DNA of 64,000 nucleotides from Photorhabdus bodei (GCF_003287735.1 NZ_NSCM01000021.1:1-64000), one strand, 5' to 3'; positions 39,854 through 49,715 are shown, counted from the stretch's first letter. Numbers and translations are program-made. Notes: a model not told the origin generated them from the sequence alone.

Positions 39854-41013
39854 ATGAAAAATGTCATTTTTTTAGCTATAGGTATGTTTTCATTGGGATT
39901 TGATGCTTATATTATCGCCGGACTTGTACCTGGAATTAGCGATAGTTATCAAAAAAGCGCCTCTCAAGTCGGACAAGCCGTAAGTATATTTACCTTATGT
40001 TATGCAGTATCTGCTCCATTATTTGCTTCTCTTTTAGCAGGTAAACCTATAAAAAAAGTTCTATTAACTTCTATAGTAATCTTTGGACTTGCAAATGCAT
40101 TAACAGCCGTCTCTCCAAATTTCTCTATATTTTTGATATCAAGAGCAATTGCTGGTGTTGGTGCTGGTTTATTTTCACCATTAGCTGTAACAGGAGCAAC
40201 TATGTTAGTACCTGTGGAAAAGAAAGGGAGAGCACTTGGCTTAACAATAGGTGGAATGAGCATGGGAACTGTATTAGGTGTTCCTATAGGCCTTTACATT
40301 GCTAACCAATTTAATTGGCAATGTGGTTTGTCGTTCTTCTTAGTTTAATTTCTGCTTTAAGCATTCTTAAATTTCTACCACATGTTCCAGTCACAGCTCC
40401 TCCAGCTATAAAAGAAAGAATTGCAATGTTTTTAGATAAAAGAGTAACCATCACTGTCTTAATAACATTCTTTGCAAGTATTGCAAGCTTGGGTTTATAT
40501 ACCTATTTATCTCCATTACTAAAAGACCTTAATAACTCAAATGATTTAACAATATATTTATGGGCTTGGGGATTAGGTGGATTATTTGGTAGTATATCAA
40601 TTGGGTATTTAATTGACTACTTTAAAAAACCCAAAACTCTAATGGCACTTATTCTAATCATTTTAACATGTTCCGTCGTATGTATTCCAATAATGATTAA
40701 CCTATCGCTTATAAAATATTTACCGTTTTTCATATGGGGAGCTATGGGATGGGCATCAGGAGCACCTCAGCAACATATTTTATTATCTTATCAGCCTAAA
40801 CACGGAAGCGCAGCCGTCGCGCTCAATAGTTCGATTAACTATCTAGGAAGCTCGGTAGGAGCTACATTAGGTGGAATAGTTATATCTCTAGGAATGGGTA
40901 CTATAGCTCTAATTTATTTTGCGGTTCTCTCTATGGTTATTTCATTAGGTTTTCAGTTTTATAGTATGAGAAGCAACGATTTTAAAACAGTTAACACTAA
41001 AAAATCTGTATAA
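39854..41013 (+). pseudogene. MFS transporter (drug:proton antiporter-like), frameshifted
   Basis: The first frame (39854-40348) encodes the N-terminal six helices: MKNVIFLAIGMFSLGFDAYI, RAIAGVGAGLFSPLAVTGAT and GLTIGGMSMGTVLGVPIG. It breaks after NQFNWQ. The second frame (from 40315) continues AMWFVVLLSLISALSILKFL through the other six helices to 41013. The frame change fits loss of one base near 40317-40322. Intact, it would be a ~386-residue exporter of the Ara/Cml-type MFS. It is AT-rich like the neighbouring ALAS pseudogene and divergent from it. An exporter of the ALAS-derived product is a guess. Confidence 0.85.
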
Positions 41014-41532
41014 AAAAACAACCGGCGCTTTCAGATATAAGATAAATGCCCGGTGGCCTTACCTTATCCCAGCCATCCGGTTCATGCATGCTACAGCTTC
41101 CTTTCTTTATTTGGAGCCTAACATCATGAACCGTATCCAATACATGGCCGAACAAAAACAACAGCATATTATCAACTGATGTCGCAGTGACCTGGCCAGA
41201 AAACAGTATTGTGAACATCTGAACATCACCAACTGGCATGTTCTACATTTCGTGACCAAATTGCTGACAGCAAAAACATCCCAGATATTATCCAGACACT
41301 GCCCATCATATTCCCCATTTCACTCCAACCTACCGAAGAGTTTCCTCAACTTTTTATCCAATAACAATTATCCGCTTTCAGGTAAACCGTCGACATGACA
41401 CCTAATGACTTAATGATTCAGCCTACACGAGCGATATGACTAATATAACCTACCCAACCTACTATTATTTTACAGGGTATCACCGTTGCCATAGTTGAAT
41501 TGATAAAAACGCTTAATATTTAACTAACCTTA
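41014..41532. other. Remnant region, possibly a decayed IS66-type element
   Basis: Short broken frames can be read on the plus strand: NRIQYMAEQKQQHIIN, stop, then CRSDLARKQYCEHLNITNWH. The wording (RKQYCEHLNI.NW) resembles the small OrfA of IS66-like elements. The match is loose and no full gene or terminal repeat is seen. Confidence 0.35.
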
Positions 41533-41659
41533 TATACCCTATGGATTTCAAGATGCATCGCGACGGCAAGGGAGTGAATCCCCGGGAGCATAGGTAACTA
41601 TGTGACCGGGGTGAGCGAGTGCCGCCAACAAAGAGGCAACTTGAAGGATAACGGGTATA
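41533..41659 (+). repeat. ERIC element
   Basis: 127 bp, TATACCCTATGGATTTCAAG to ATAACGGGTATA, plus orientation. Confidence 0.95.
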
Positions 41660-41741
41660 TCTTGTGATATCCAAGGCAACGATGTGGCCGGGGTGAGTGA
41701 GTGCAGCCAACAAAGAGGCAACTTGAAAGATAACGGGTATA
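41660..41741 (+). repeat. Partial ERIC element in direct tandem
   Basis: Only the right half is present (GGCCGGGGTGAGTGAGTGCA to GATAACGGGTATA), immediately after and in the same orientation as a complete copy. This suggests unequal exchange or incomplete duplication. Confidence 0.85.
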
Positions 41742-41933
41742 GAATTATTAAAATTTGACGATTGAGTATTGAATTCATTAGACACAGATTCCACTTTGTA
41801 TTTTTTCGAATCGTCTCTTTTAAGTAGAGTGGCAAGACTATTCTTGCCACCTACTAAACTACAATTAGCCAATCATGGGAATATAATAATGTTCTTCATC
41901 ATCCTAGGTTAATTTAATAATCCCACTGTTCCC

Positions 41934-42209
41934 CTATATATCAGTCACCTTTACATTCAAACTATCGCTGACAGATTTCCATCCTAAAGCTTCACCTCGT
42001 ACCTGAGGTAAAATAAACTTGTAGCTAACTAGTTTGAATAATTGATGAATAGTCAATAGGTCCCAGTACACTAACAACAACTTTCCATACCGGGCGTACT
42101 ATTAATACCTGTAGAATATTCCTTATACCTTGCTGGTGGATTTGTTAATTTTACTGCAATTTGTTGAGTGCTGAAGAGATTGAGCCATCGCTGTTTGATG
42201 CTGTCACTT
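41934..42209 (-). pseudogene. Frame-broken 3' tail of the P47-like gene
   Basis: Beyond the stop of the P47-like frame the minus strand still reads protein-like sequence in other frames. TVKVTASNSDGSISSALNKL completes the Ig-like (Big_2) domain cut off upstream. LIVRPVWKVVVSVLGPIDYSS and then YKFILPQVRGEALGWKSVSD follow, ending VKVTDI at a stop at 41934. At least three frame changes are needed. The original protein was therefore about 90 residues longer. Confidence 0.6.
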
Positions 42210-43853
42210 TCACGGTTTAGACTCACCAATAGAGGCCACTGAAGGGGCTGTATAAAGTCCTGAGGTACTGATACTACCTAGATCTACAGGGCTGATTGAC
42301 CATTTAACATTCTGAGCTGGGGTCGCAGTAAATTGTTGGGTTTTATTGGCAGACAGAAGTGTCTCTGCGGGTTCAACTTTCAGACCTGTCAAGGTAGGGC
42401 TAATATCACCGAATAAGACCAAATCTCCAGGAATAGCAATCTGATCAAACTCCAAAACTTCCGAGTTCGGAAACAGAATATGCTGAATATAAAATGTATT
42501 GATATCAGGTAATTCGAAAAAACCAGTCTCATTAATTTTATCTGTGAGCTGGTTTGCCATCTTCTCTGTTCCATCACTTTCAATAAGAATTAATCCACTA
42601 TGTTCTGACTTAATACATTTAACGGTTATCTTGCCAACCGTTGAAAATGAAATAATATTATTTTCCTTCAGAGAAACTTCAGCCTTGCATTTCCCATCAC
42701 AACTAAAAGTGTAATAATTTAAATAATCTTGATGTATCCACCCTGCCGGGCCGTAATAATCCCAAGATACTGAGAATGGATGATTATAAGTATGGTTCTC
42801 AGGGAATTGTAAAACAACATGCTTACTTTCATTATCTTCAGAATCAACAGCTATAGTAAATTTATTAAATGGCAGATGAGCAACCCGCACTTCTCTTTTC
42901 TCATCACAGCTCTTATAGCTAGTCTTTGAATCTAATAAAGTTACATAACCATCTATAATTTCATTTGTCGGTGTATATCCTCCAATAAACTGCAAAATTG
43001 TAGGACTATTCTGCCCTGAAGTGATGGATTTCAAATCAGCATCATCAATATATTTTTTAAAATGTTCAGCAAATATATTACCGAATAGGGTTGCGTTCCC
43101 AATAATGAGAGCTGCCGATCTTCCTTCGGGAATAATGTAAGGATAGTTAGGTCCTGGCAGGTTACCCCCATCTGCATTATAATTAGTAGCAATAAAAAGC
43201 AGTACAGCTCCATCACCATAGTTTTTCGAATCTCGTAATGTTCCGCCAGGGGCTGGTTGTGTGCGAACAATAAATTTTTTAGGATAAAGTTTATTTTTAC
43301 CATTATCAGGCTTTAATACACCTAGAATGTATTCATTAGGATTAGACTGAATATATTGCCTAAAATACTGCACAATCTCTGCTGGAGCATCATTTAACCC
43401 TTTTATATCCAGTAAAGTGCCTTTCTCAAATTTGATGACAACCCTACCATCATCCTCAACGACCCCATTACCATGTTCCAGATTTACATTAAGCTTAAGA
43501 GCATAATTATTCGCCGGACTGATATTTTCCCACTTGATAACTTGACCATTAGAGTTTGTATAGACAATCGAACCAGAAATAAACTTCATGGTCACTAAAG
43601 CTTGATTAGTTGTAATAATGGCATTTTCAAATGAAATAAGTGGCACACCTAAAACGATATCCTGTAATTTTATTCCATACGTCTCATTTTCAAAACTTAT
43701 GGGAGGATATTGTTCCCCCGTAGCTCTCTTTCCTATATATTGCTGAAGCAATAATTGATTAACTTTATTTCGATCATAAGCAACAACGGCATCCCAACCC
43801 AACGCAACACTGCGCATTCTTAAACTATTAATTATATCATTTGCGTTACTCAT
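42210..43853 (-). CDS. P47-like (TULIP family) protein with a truncated Ig-like domain
   Basis: 547 residues from MSNANDIINSLRMRSVALGW. This ATG follows GGAGG and aligns with the start of the paralogue at 44761, so the longer frame to 43895 is not used. The opening LGWDAVVAYDRNKVNQLL is the characteristic start of P47/OrfX-type TULIP proteins, which accompany clostridial neurotoxin genes and occur in insecticidal gene clusters. PEGRSAALIIGNATLFGNIF and DYYGPAGWIHQDYLNYYTF belong to the same fold. The C-terminus opens a Big_2 domain (LTGLKVEPAETLLSANKTQQ), which stops early at ESKP because of a frameshift; the lost part is readable downstream. It may therefore be an altered allele. No signal peptide. 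Confidence 0.75.
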   Translation of the reverse strand: MSNANDIINSLRMRSVALGWDAVVAYDRNKVNQLLLQQYIGKRATGEQYPPISFENETYGIKLQDIVLGVPLISFENAIITTNQALVTMKFISGSIVYTNSNGQVIKWENISPANNYALKLNVNLEHGNGVVEDDGRVVIKFEKGTLLDIKGLNDAPAEIVQYFRQYIQSNPNEYILGVLKPDNGKNKLYPKKFIVRTQPAPGGTLRDSKNYGDGAVLLFIATNYNADGGNLPGPNYPYIIPEGRSAALIIGNATLFGNIFAEHFKKYIDDADLKSITSGQNSPTILQFIGGYTPTNEIIDGYVTLLDSKTSYKSCDEKREVRVAHLPFNKFTIAVDSEDNESKHVVLQFPENHTYNHPFSVSWDYYGPAGWIHQDYLNYYTFSCDGKCKAEVSLKENNIISFSTVGKITVKCIKSEHSGLILIESDGTEKMANQLTDKINETGFFELPDINTFYIQHILFPNSEVLEFDQIAIPGDLVLFGDISPTLTGLKVEPAETLLSANKTQQFTATPAQNVKWSISPVDLGSISTSGLYTAPSVASIGESKP

Positions 43854-44554
43854 TACATCCTCCATATATTTAAATAACAAATATAGTTTTGACATAGTAA
43901 AAATAGTGGCTAGTCAATTTAAATAGAGACTACCTATGCCACCAATTATCAAGAAATTGACAACCCCAGATACAGAGAATCTAAGTCATTACTCCATACA
44001 ACATTATTTTATGAATAAGTCATTCATAGTAAATTAATAGTTCATCTGGAGAATACTCAGTAATAGCAATATTAGGTGATAAAAAACCCCCTCAGTTTAA
44101 TTCTATTGATGATCTACTCAACACTTTCGACAAATTTAATTAACGATTAAATATTAACATTGACACTACCTTATATACTATAAAAATAGAAAACCTGTTC
44201 CAATAACCTAACTATTAACTACTATATCACTATCAATAAATCTGAACCATAATCTAATAGTTCACATCTTTAAATATAATAAATTAATGTATTATCAAAA
44301 ACTGATACTATATTAAAATAGTAGCTTTACACAACATAAATCAACAATAACAATAGCATATCATTTTTTGATATATTTAGATTAAAAACAACACTAAATA
44401 TATTATCAAGAAACTAGAGAGTAAATTTTATCGAAACACATCATTAATAAAAACAGCTCGATTGCATAACATTCAGACGATAAACACATTTACCATTAAA
44501 TTTCAGCATGTTATATATTACAAGTATTATCAATATCCGTTTATTGTTTTAGTT
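43854..44554. other. AT-rich intergenic region between two P47-like loci
   Basis: About 700 bp of very AT-rich sequence between the divergent starts of the P47-like gene (minus) and its paralogous pseudogene (plus). No credible ORF and no recognised regulatory site. Confidence 0.6.
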
Positions 44555-44681
44555 TATACCTGTCATCCTTCAAGTTGCCTCTTTGTTGGCTGCACTCACT
44601 CACCCCGGTCACATAGTTATCTATGCTCCCGGGGATTCGCTCCCTTGCCGCCGCGATGCATCTTGAAATCCATAAGGTATA
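44555..44681 (-). repeat. ERIC element
   Basis: 127 bp, TATACCTGTCATCCTTCAAG to ATCCATAAGGTATA, 80 bp upstream of the P47 pseudogene. Confidence 0.95.
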
Positions 44682-44760
44682 AATAAAATATGATCAAACT
44701 ATTAAATTGATATAGTTGCTGGTGTTTATATCACTTACCTTTTAATTATTAGGAACATAC

Positions 44761-45351
44761 ATGTATACAAAAAATGATATAATTAACCAGTTAAATGGTA
44801 AAAGTGTTACTTTAGGATGGAATGCTGTGGTGGCATATGATCGAAAAAAGGTCAATCAATTATGTCTTCAGCAAATATAGAAAAGAGAGCTACGGGGGAA
44901 CAATATCCTCCCATAAGTTTTGAAAATGAGACGTATGGAATAAAATTCTAGGATATCGTGTTAGGCATACCACTCATTTCATTTGAGGATTCCAAAATTA
45001 CGGCCAATCAGGTCACAGCAACTATGAGATTTATCTCAGGAATCATTATCTATACAAACTCTAATGGTCAAGTTATCATGTGGGAAAATATCAGTCCGGC
45101 GAATAATTATGCTCTCAAGCTTAATGTAAATCTGGAACATGGTAATGGGGTCGTTGAGAATAGTGGTAAGGCCATCGTTAAATTTGAGAAAGGCACTTTA
45201 CTGGATATAGATGGGTTAAACGGTGCCCCCGAAGAGATCGTCCAACATTTCAGGAAAATTATTCAAAACTAACCCAACGAGTATACATTAGGTGAGTTAA
45301 CACCTGATTCAGGAAAAAATAATTTTTATCCCAAAAACTTTAAGGTAAGCT
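44761..45351 (+). pseudogene. P47-like (TULIP) pseudogene
   Basis: Starts MYTKNDIINQLNGKSVTLGW and continues NAVVAYDRKKVNQLCLQQI before a stop. It resumes in another frame with KRATGEQYPPISFENETYGI, another stop, then VLGIPLISFEDSKITANQVT through KGTLLDIDGLNGAPEEIV to 45272, and after a third stop PNEYTLGELTPDSGKNNFYP. It is a close paralogue of residues ~1-210 of the gene at 42210-43853, in inverted orientation. The remaining ~340 residues are missing: unrelated sequence follows at about 45352. Confidence 0.85.
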
Positions 45352-45439
45352 CAGCTTACATTGTCAGCCGGGTATCCGGCACCGTGATGATTATCATCGC
45401 GATACTCTTATTGGCTGAGCAGCTCATACAGGATCTATG
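45352..45439 (+). other. 3' fragment of an unidentified membrane-protein frame
   Basis: Directly after the P47 remnant the frame reads SAYIVSRVSGTVMIIIAILL then LAEQLIQDL and stops. It is hydrophobic, GC-richer than its surroundings and lacks its own start. Its stop overlaps the ATG of the next ORF (ATGA), as in a real operon whose 5' part has been lost. Confidence 0.35.
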
Positions 45440-45658
45440 AAAGAATATCAAAATAGCCATTATCTCGCTGATATTCATACGGCCCTGGTGGCTGCGCTGA
45501 CGATATCCATTTTCGAGAAAAAATTGTTTCCATTGTTGAATAAAAATACGGCAAAAATCGTCGTATCACAAAAAAGTTCAACTAATTTGTCCATGCCTGT
45601 TCCTTATTTAGATCATTTTTTTCTGGTCGACAGTTATGATCTTGGAACAGACGCTTAA
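45437..45658 (+). CDS. Small hypothetical protein
   Basis: 73 residues, starting MKEYQNSHYLADIHTALVAA; the ATG overlaps the stop of the preceding membrane-protein fragment. Composition is closer to chromosomal genes than to the AT-rich flanks. No family recognised. It could be a complete small gene or a truncated one carried in with the fragment before it. Confidence 0.35.
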   Translation: MKEYQNSHYLADIHTALVAALTISIFEKKLFPLLNKNTAKIVVSQKSSTNLSMPVPYLDHFFLVDSYDLGTDA

Positions 45659-46191
45659 CTCAATTTTTTATCCAGAATTCAGGTTAATTAGGTAACCTTA
45701 ATTGTATCGAATACATAACGCCCCCTAATCAGACAGCAATTATTCAACAATGATATTTTTATCAAACTCATCTAATGAACAGATTTCAGCGAATTTCCTT
45801 TATTAACGTAGAAGAAAAACTTAAATTATTTAATTCGGATTATTATCGATATTATTGCAATAATTTCTCATAATTTAATTTTTGATTACAGTAAATAAAA
45901 ATATTTCAACAAAACCAGTATGTATAATTAAACAATGGCACAAATGGTAAATTTAGAGATATTAACATGTACTCTTAAATATAAATTTAAATATCATACC
46001 GATCACTAATTAATTGAAAATGATAAAAAACCACCTCATATAGATTAATAAAATCACTTTATTCATTTATTCATTTATTCATTTATTCATTTATTCATTT
46101 ATTCATTTATTCATTTATTCATTTATTCATTTATTCAGTTTAATATATTAAATAATATCTCAAGCTTCATTTATATATTACTGACAAATAC
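45659..46191. other. AT-rich gene-free region
   Basis: Over 500 bp without a credible ORF, holding the TTCATTTA repeat at 46062-46133. Confidence 0.6.
46062..46133. repeat. Octanucleotide tandem repeat (TTCATTTA)9
   Basis: Nine perfect 8-bp copies plus a partial tenth (TTCA), downstream of the ssrB-like gene. Perfect arrays of this length are usually variable between strains. Confidence 0.95.
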
Positions 46192-46220
46192 AAAAACAGC
46201 CCCATAATCGAGCTGTTTTT
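46192..46220. terminator. Bidirectional terminator downstream of the ssrB-like gene
   Basis: AAAAACAGC...GCTGTTTTT is a perfect 9-bp stem giving a T-run on either strand. It lies 57 bp past the end of the response-regulator gene. Confidence 0.8.
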
Positions 46221-46276
46221 GCATGCTATTGCTAATAGTCAATTACCATCCGGTAGCATTAACACTATCCGCATGA

Positions 46277-46912
46277 TCAAGTTATCAATCCCAATTTTCT
46301 TGAGTAATTAAGTAATTCAGTCACCTTATGAACTTTAAGTTTTCGCATCATATTAAGGCGGTGAGTTTCTACTGTTTTAATACTAATACTTAAAATCTCA
46401 GCAATATTACGATTACCATTACCTTCGCTAATTAGCTGTAATATTTGGCGCTCACGCCGGGTAAGTAATGTACTGTCATCATTTATTCCTTCTCCCAGCA
46501 AGCGGATTGCCTCCTGATTAAGATGAGGATCAACGTAACTTTTTCTGGCGGCAACACTGGTAATCGCAGCAAGTAATATCTGCTGCGAACTGGTTTTCAA
46601 GACATAAGCTAATGCTCCCGCACGCAGTACACGGCTGGCAGTCAGCTCATCATCATGAGCCGTAAGAGCGAGTATGCGCAAATCCGGCCAGCGTTGGCAA
46701 AGTTGTGGAATGATATCCAATCCATTCAGCCCCGGAAGACCAAGATCAAGAATCACAATATCTGGTGCAAGATCCCGACAGGAAGCATAAACAGAGAGTC
46801 CATCATCAACTTGCGCGATTACCTGATAACGCGGGTATGCGGCAAGAAGATTCTTGATTCCATCTATAATCAGCTCATGATCATCCACCAGCAAAACTTT
46901 ATAGCAAATCAT
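46277..46912 (-). CDS. ssrB: NarL/LuxR-type response regulator, SsrB-like
   Basis: 211 residues from MICYKVLLVDDHELIIDGIK; the ATG comes one base after the TAA of the kinase gene, so the longer frame is not used. The receiver domain has VDDHE and phospho-acceptor Asp56 in IVILDLGLPGLNGLDIIPQL. The DNA-binding domain has LLTRRERQILQLISEGNGNR and ISIKTVETHRLNMMRKLKVH. The segments GLDIIPQL, VETHRLNMMRKL and KVTELLN match Salmonella SsrB as I remember it, as does the partner kinase with SsrA. SsrB and Edwardsiella EsrB control virulence secretion systems. The location near a T6SS suggests a comparable role. Confidence 0.85.
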   Translation of the reverse strand: MICYKVLLVDDHELIIDGIKNLLAAYPRYQVIAQVDDGLSVYASCRDLAPDIVILDLGLPGLNGLDIIPQLCQRWPDLRILALTAHDDELTASRVLRAGALAYVLKTSSQQILLAAITSVAARKSYVDPHLNQEAIRLLGEGINDDSTLLTRRERQILQLISEGNGNRNIAEILSISIKTVETHRLNMMRKLKVHKVTELLNYSRKLGLIT

Positions 46913-46913
46913 A

Positions 46914-49715
46914 TTAGGACCTCGCGGAAAAAGGTGCATTCTGCTCGTGTTCCTCAGCAGAGCACAGCGTTGCATTAATCAATTTGCGTAGTTTCATCAG
47001 CTCATTTTTTTGCGGCAGAGAGCCGTTATGTATCTGGTTTTCCATTTCAACAATGACACATAACAATGAATTAAGCCCTGCCTGCCCACTCACTCCCTTC
47101 ATGGAATGTAAGAGCTTTTCTAATACCTCCTGTTGAGTAATATGTTGTTCAGCTTCATCAAGTAAAGTTAATAATTCCCTGCGGACTTTTACCTGCATAC
47201 GCAATAAGTTCATGGGCAGTAATGGTTTATCTGTTTCTTGCTGCACCATTAGATCAATATCACGCCGCAACTGATATTCCGCAGTCATCTCTAATATTTG
47301 GGCCAATTGGTTAATCGTCACCGGTTTGGAGATGTAATCATTCATCCCGGCCTGAGCCGCGCGTTCCTTCTCTTCGGCAACTGTATTTGCCGTCAGAGCA
47401 ACAATCATGCACTCTGGGTCCTGATTGTCAGAATCAATACGCCAACGCCGGGTAGTTTCCAGACCATCACACTGCCCCGGCATCAATATATCCATCAGTA
47501 CCAAATCAAAACGGTAACGCTGTCCCAACAATAAGGCTTCTGTACCATCCTGAGCATGCCGCACTCCCTGCCCCAATCGCGTCAACATCATGCCAATGAT
47601 GTCCCGATTGGTCACTGCGTCATCAACCAGCAATACCTGCATACGCCAAGGTTGTAGCGGTACGTTATCTTGTACCGGCGGCAACGCACCAGATAACTGA
47701 CGTTCGACAATATCCCGCAAACGACCGGGCAAAAAAAGCAAATCATTGGCGGATAATTCGCCGGAATGCTCTTCAGTCAAACAAATAAGGCCCCATGCCA
47801 TCAGTTGACGATGTAAGACAAACGGCGCGCCTATCTCTCCCTGTAACAACACGGGTTCAGTAAAATCCATCAATGGCAGTTGAAACACCACGCTAGTGCC
47901 TAAACCAAAGGTGCTGTTAAATTCCAGATTTCCTCCCATCATTCTGGCCAGCGTAACCGCAATCGTCAGCCCAAGGCCCGTTCCCTGCGCATGTTCCTGC
48001 ACCTGATAAAAGGGATTAAATATCGAGGCGATATTTTCTGGAGCGACACCACATCCGCTGTCAGTAACATCAAAAATCAACATATTATCTGAACGGGTGA
48101 CAGTCAGAGAAATGCCGCCATCATCGGTAAATTTGCAGGCATTTCCTAACAAATTTACCAAAATCTGTCTTACCCGGCTTGCATCAAGCATTAATACCTG
48201 TGGCACATCAGCAGCAACAAAGGTTTCTAGCGTCAACTTTTTATTGTGTGCCATTCCCTGTATCGTCGCCATTGACTGATCCAGCAATGGTAACAACTGG
48301 CTGGTCGCGTACTGTAGCTCAACCTGTCCAGCTTCAATGCGCGAAAAATCAAGTAATTTATTGATAATAAATAATAAAGATAGCGTACATTGGTGGGCTG
48401 TCTCCGCCAATTGCAGCTGCTCGCTGCTCATCTCACTGGTTTTCAGTAACTCCAATGCACCTAATGTCCCACTCAGTGGCGTTCTTAGTTCATGACTAAT
48501 GGTCGTCAGATGGCTACTTTTACGCTTATTAGCCAATTCTGCCTGTTGTTTTGCCTCTGTTAATGCTTTGGTACGTTCCGCGACCTTATTTTCCAGCGTG
48601 GAATATTGCTGATTCAGGGTATCAAGTAACGTATTGTAGGCCCTGGCTATCTGCCCCAATTCATCACGCCGACTCTCTGGCAAACGCACATCTAGCGCGT
48701 GTGGTCCAGTCTTATCGATAATGTCTACAAATTGCCACAACGGTTTAGCCAGATAATGATGCAACATCCAGAATATTGTCAGCGTTATCATTAATAGAAT
48801 AATTAACGCAAATGGAAGCTGAATAATCGCCTGATCAACGACTTCCTCAAATAGACTTCTGGTGGGATAAAGTACCAATTGCTGCCAACCGGGACCTTTT
48901 AGCTGAATGCGTAATACCTGATAACCGGGAATATATTGCCAGCCATCATATAATTTAACTTTCTTCAACAATGCTAAAATATGTTGTTCTTGATCCTGCG
49001 GTAATTTCCCTTTGAAAAACGGCAATAATTGTTGATTGCTGTCCAACCAGAGATCAATGTCATAATTAGTCACCGTTTGCCCGTATGACAATAGATCATT
49101 GAACTTAATCGCATATCCGGTCAGCCGGCCCATTTTATCACTCGCGGCAACCGAGATACTCCAGCCACTGCCAGGAATATGCTCCGGCTGTCCCCAGTAA
49201 ATATTATCGTGGTTGGGGCTCATAGGAAAATTCGCTAACTCCAAACATCGTTTGACAAAATAGTCATCTGAGATTTTTTCCGGGGGATAAATGGAGATCC
49301 CCTGAGATCGCTTAAAGATAAAACTGTCCAGATAATAAGCCTGTCCGGCAGCACCATATGCTTGAATAAACCAATTATCCTGATTTATTTCGTGATCAGG
49401 CTGGCAGATACTGCCATTGATGGGAAGATATTTGCTATCAGTATTCGACGTAATATTTTTATTATTTTCATACTTTTCATAATAAGTGTCATAACGTCTT
49501 GCCAACTCCTGAGCATCTTTCTCTGCCCCCTCAAAACGATGATTACTTAAATCTGCCCGTAAGGTCGCAAGATGTGATAATTCATCCATCACATGCTGGT
49601 GTGCGTGTTTGAAAGAAAAAAATGCTGTTGCTACGACAGAAATCAACCATATAATAAACAGCGTAAGTGATAGAAACAGAGTGAGTTTAATCACTAATGA
49701 TGAACCTGTTCTCAT
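46914..49715 (-). CDS. ssrA: Hybrid sensor histidine kinase, SsrA-like
   Basis: 933 residues. Membrane helix ~9-33, periplasmic sensor ~34-297 (with PGSGWSISVAA and YDGWQYIPGYQVLRIQLKGP), second helix ~299-319, then HAMP (KPLWQFVDIIDKT). The kinase core has His408 in SHELRTPLSG, NLLGNACKF and GTGLGLTIA. A receiver has Asp742 (LVLMDILMPG) and an HPt domain has His870 (LLHSMKGVSGQAG). This is the complete four-step phosphorelay of SsrA/EsrA kinases. Helix, sensor and HAMP wording (WLLH-, KPLW-FVD) also track Salmonella SsrA. It forms an operon with the regulator after it. Confidence 0.88.
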   Translation of the reverse strand: MRTGSSLVIKLTLFLSLTLFIIWLISVVATAFFSFKHAHQHVMDELSHLATLRADLSNHRFEGAEKDAQELARRYDTYYEKYENNKNITSNTDSKYLPINGSICQPDHEINQDNWFIQAYGAAGQAYYLDSFIFKRSQGISIYPPEKISDDYFVKRCLELANFPMSPNHDNIYWGQPEHIPGSGWSISVAASDKMGRLTGYAIKFNDLLSYGQTVTNYDIDLWLDSNQQLLPFFKGKLPQDQEQHILALLKKVKLYDGWQYIPGYQVLRIQLKGPGWQQLVLYPTRSLFEEVVDQAIIQLPFALIILLMITLTIFWMLHHYLAKPLWQFVDIIDKTGPHALDVRLPESRRDELGQIARAYNTLLDTLNQQYSTLENKVAERTKALTEAKQQAELANKRKSSHLTTISHELRTPLSGTLGALELLKTSEMSSEQLQLAETAHQCTLSLLFIINKLLDFSRIEAGQVELQYATSQLLPLLDQSMATIQGMAHNKKLTLETFVAADVPQVLMLDASRVRQILVNLLGNACKFTDDGGISLTVTRSDNMLIFDVTDSGCGVAPENIASIFNPFYQVQEHAQGTGLGLTIAVTLARMMGGNLEFNSTFGLGTSVVFQLPLMDFTEPVLLQGEIGAPFVLHRQLMAWGLICLTEEHSGELSANDLLFLPGRLRDIVERQLSGALPPVQDNVPLQPWRMQVLLVDDAVTNRDIIGMMLTRLGQGVRHAQDGTEALLLGQRYRFDLVLMDILMPGQCDGLETTRRWRIDSDNQDPECMIVALTANTVAEEKERAAQAGMNDYISKPVTINQLAQILEMTAEYQLRRDIDLMVQQETDKPLLPMNLLRMQVKVRRELLTLLDEAEQHITQQEVLEKLLHSMKGVSGQAGLNSLLCVIVEMENQIHNGSLPQKNELMKLRKLINATLCSAEEHEQNAPFSARS

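Noticed and set aside
41014..44760. CRISPR array
   Set aside because: The repeats are dispersed 127-bp ERIC elements and simple tandem tracts without regular spacers; no cas gene is present.
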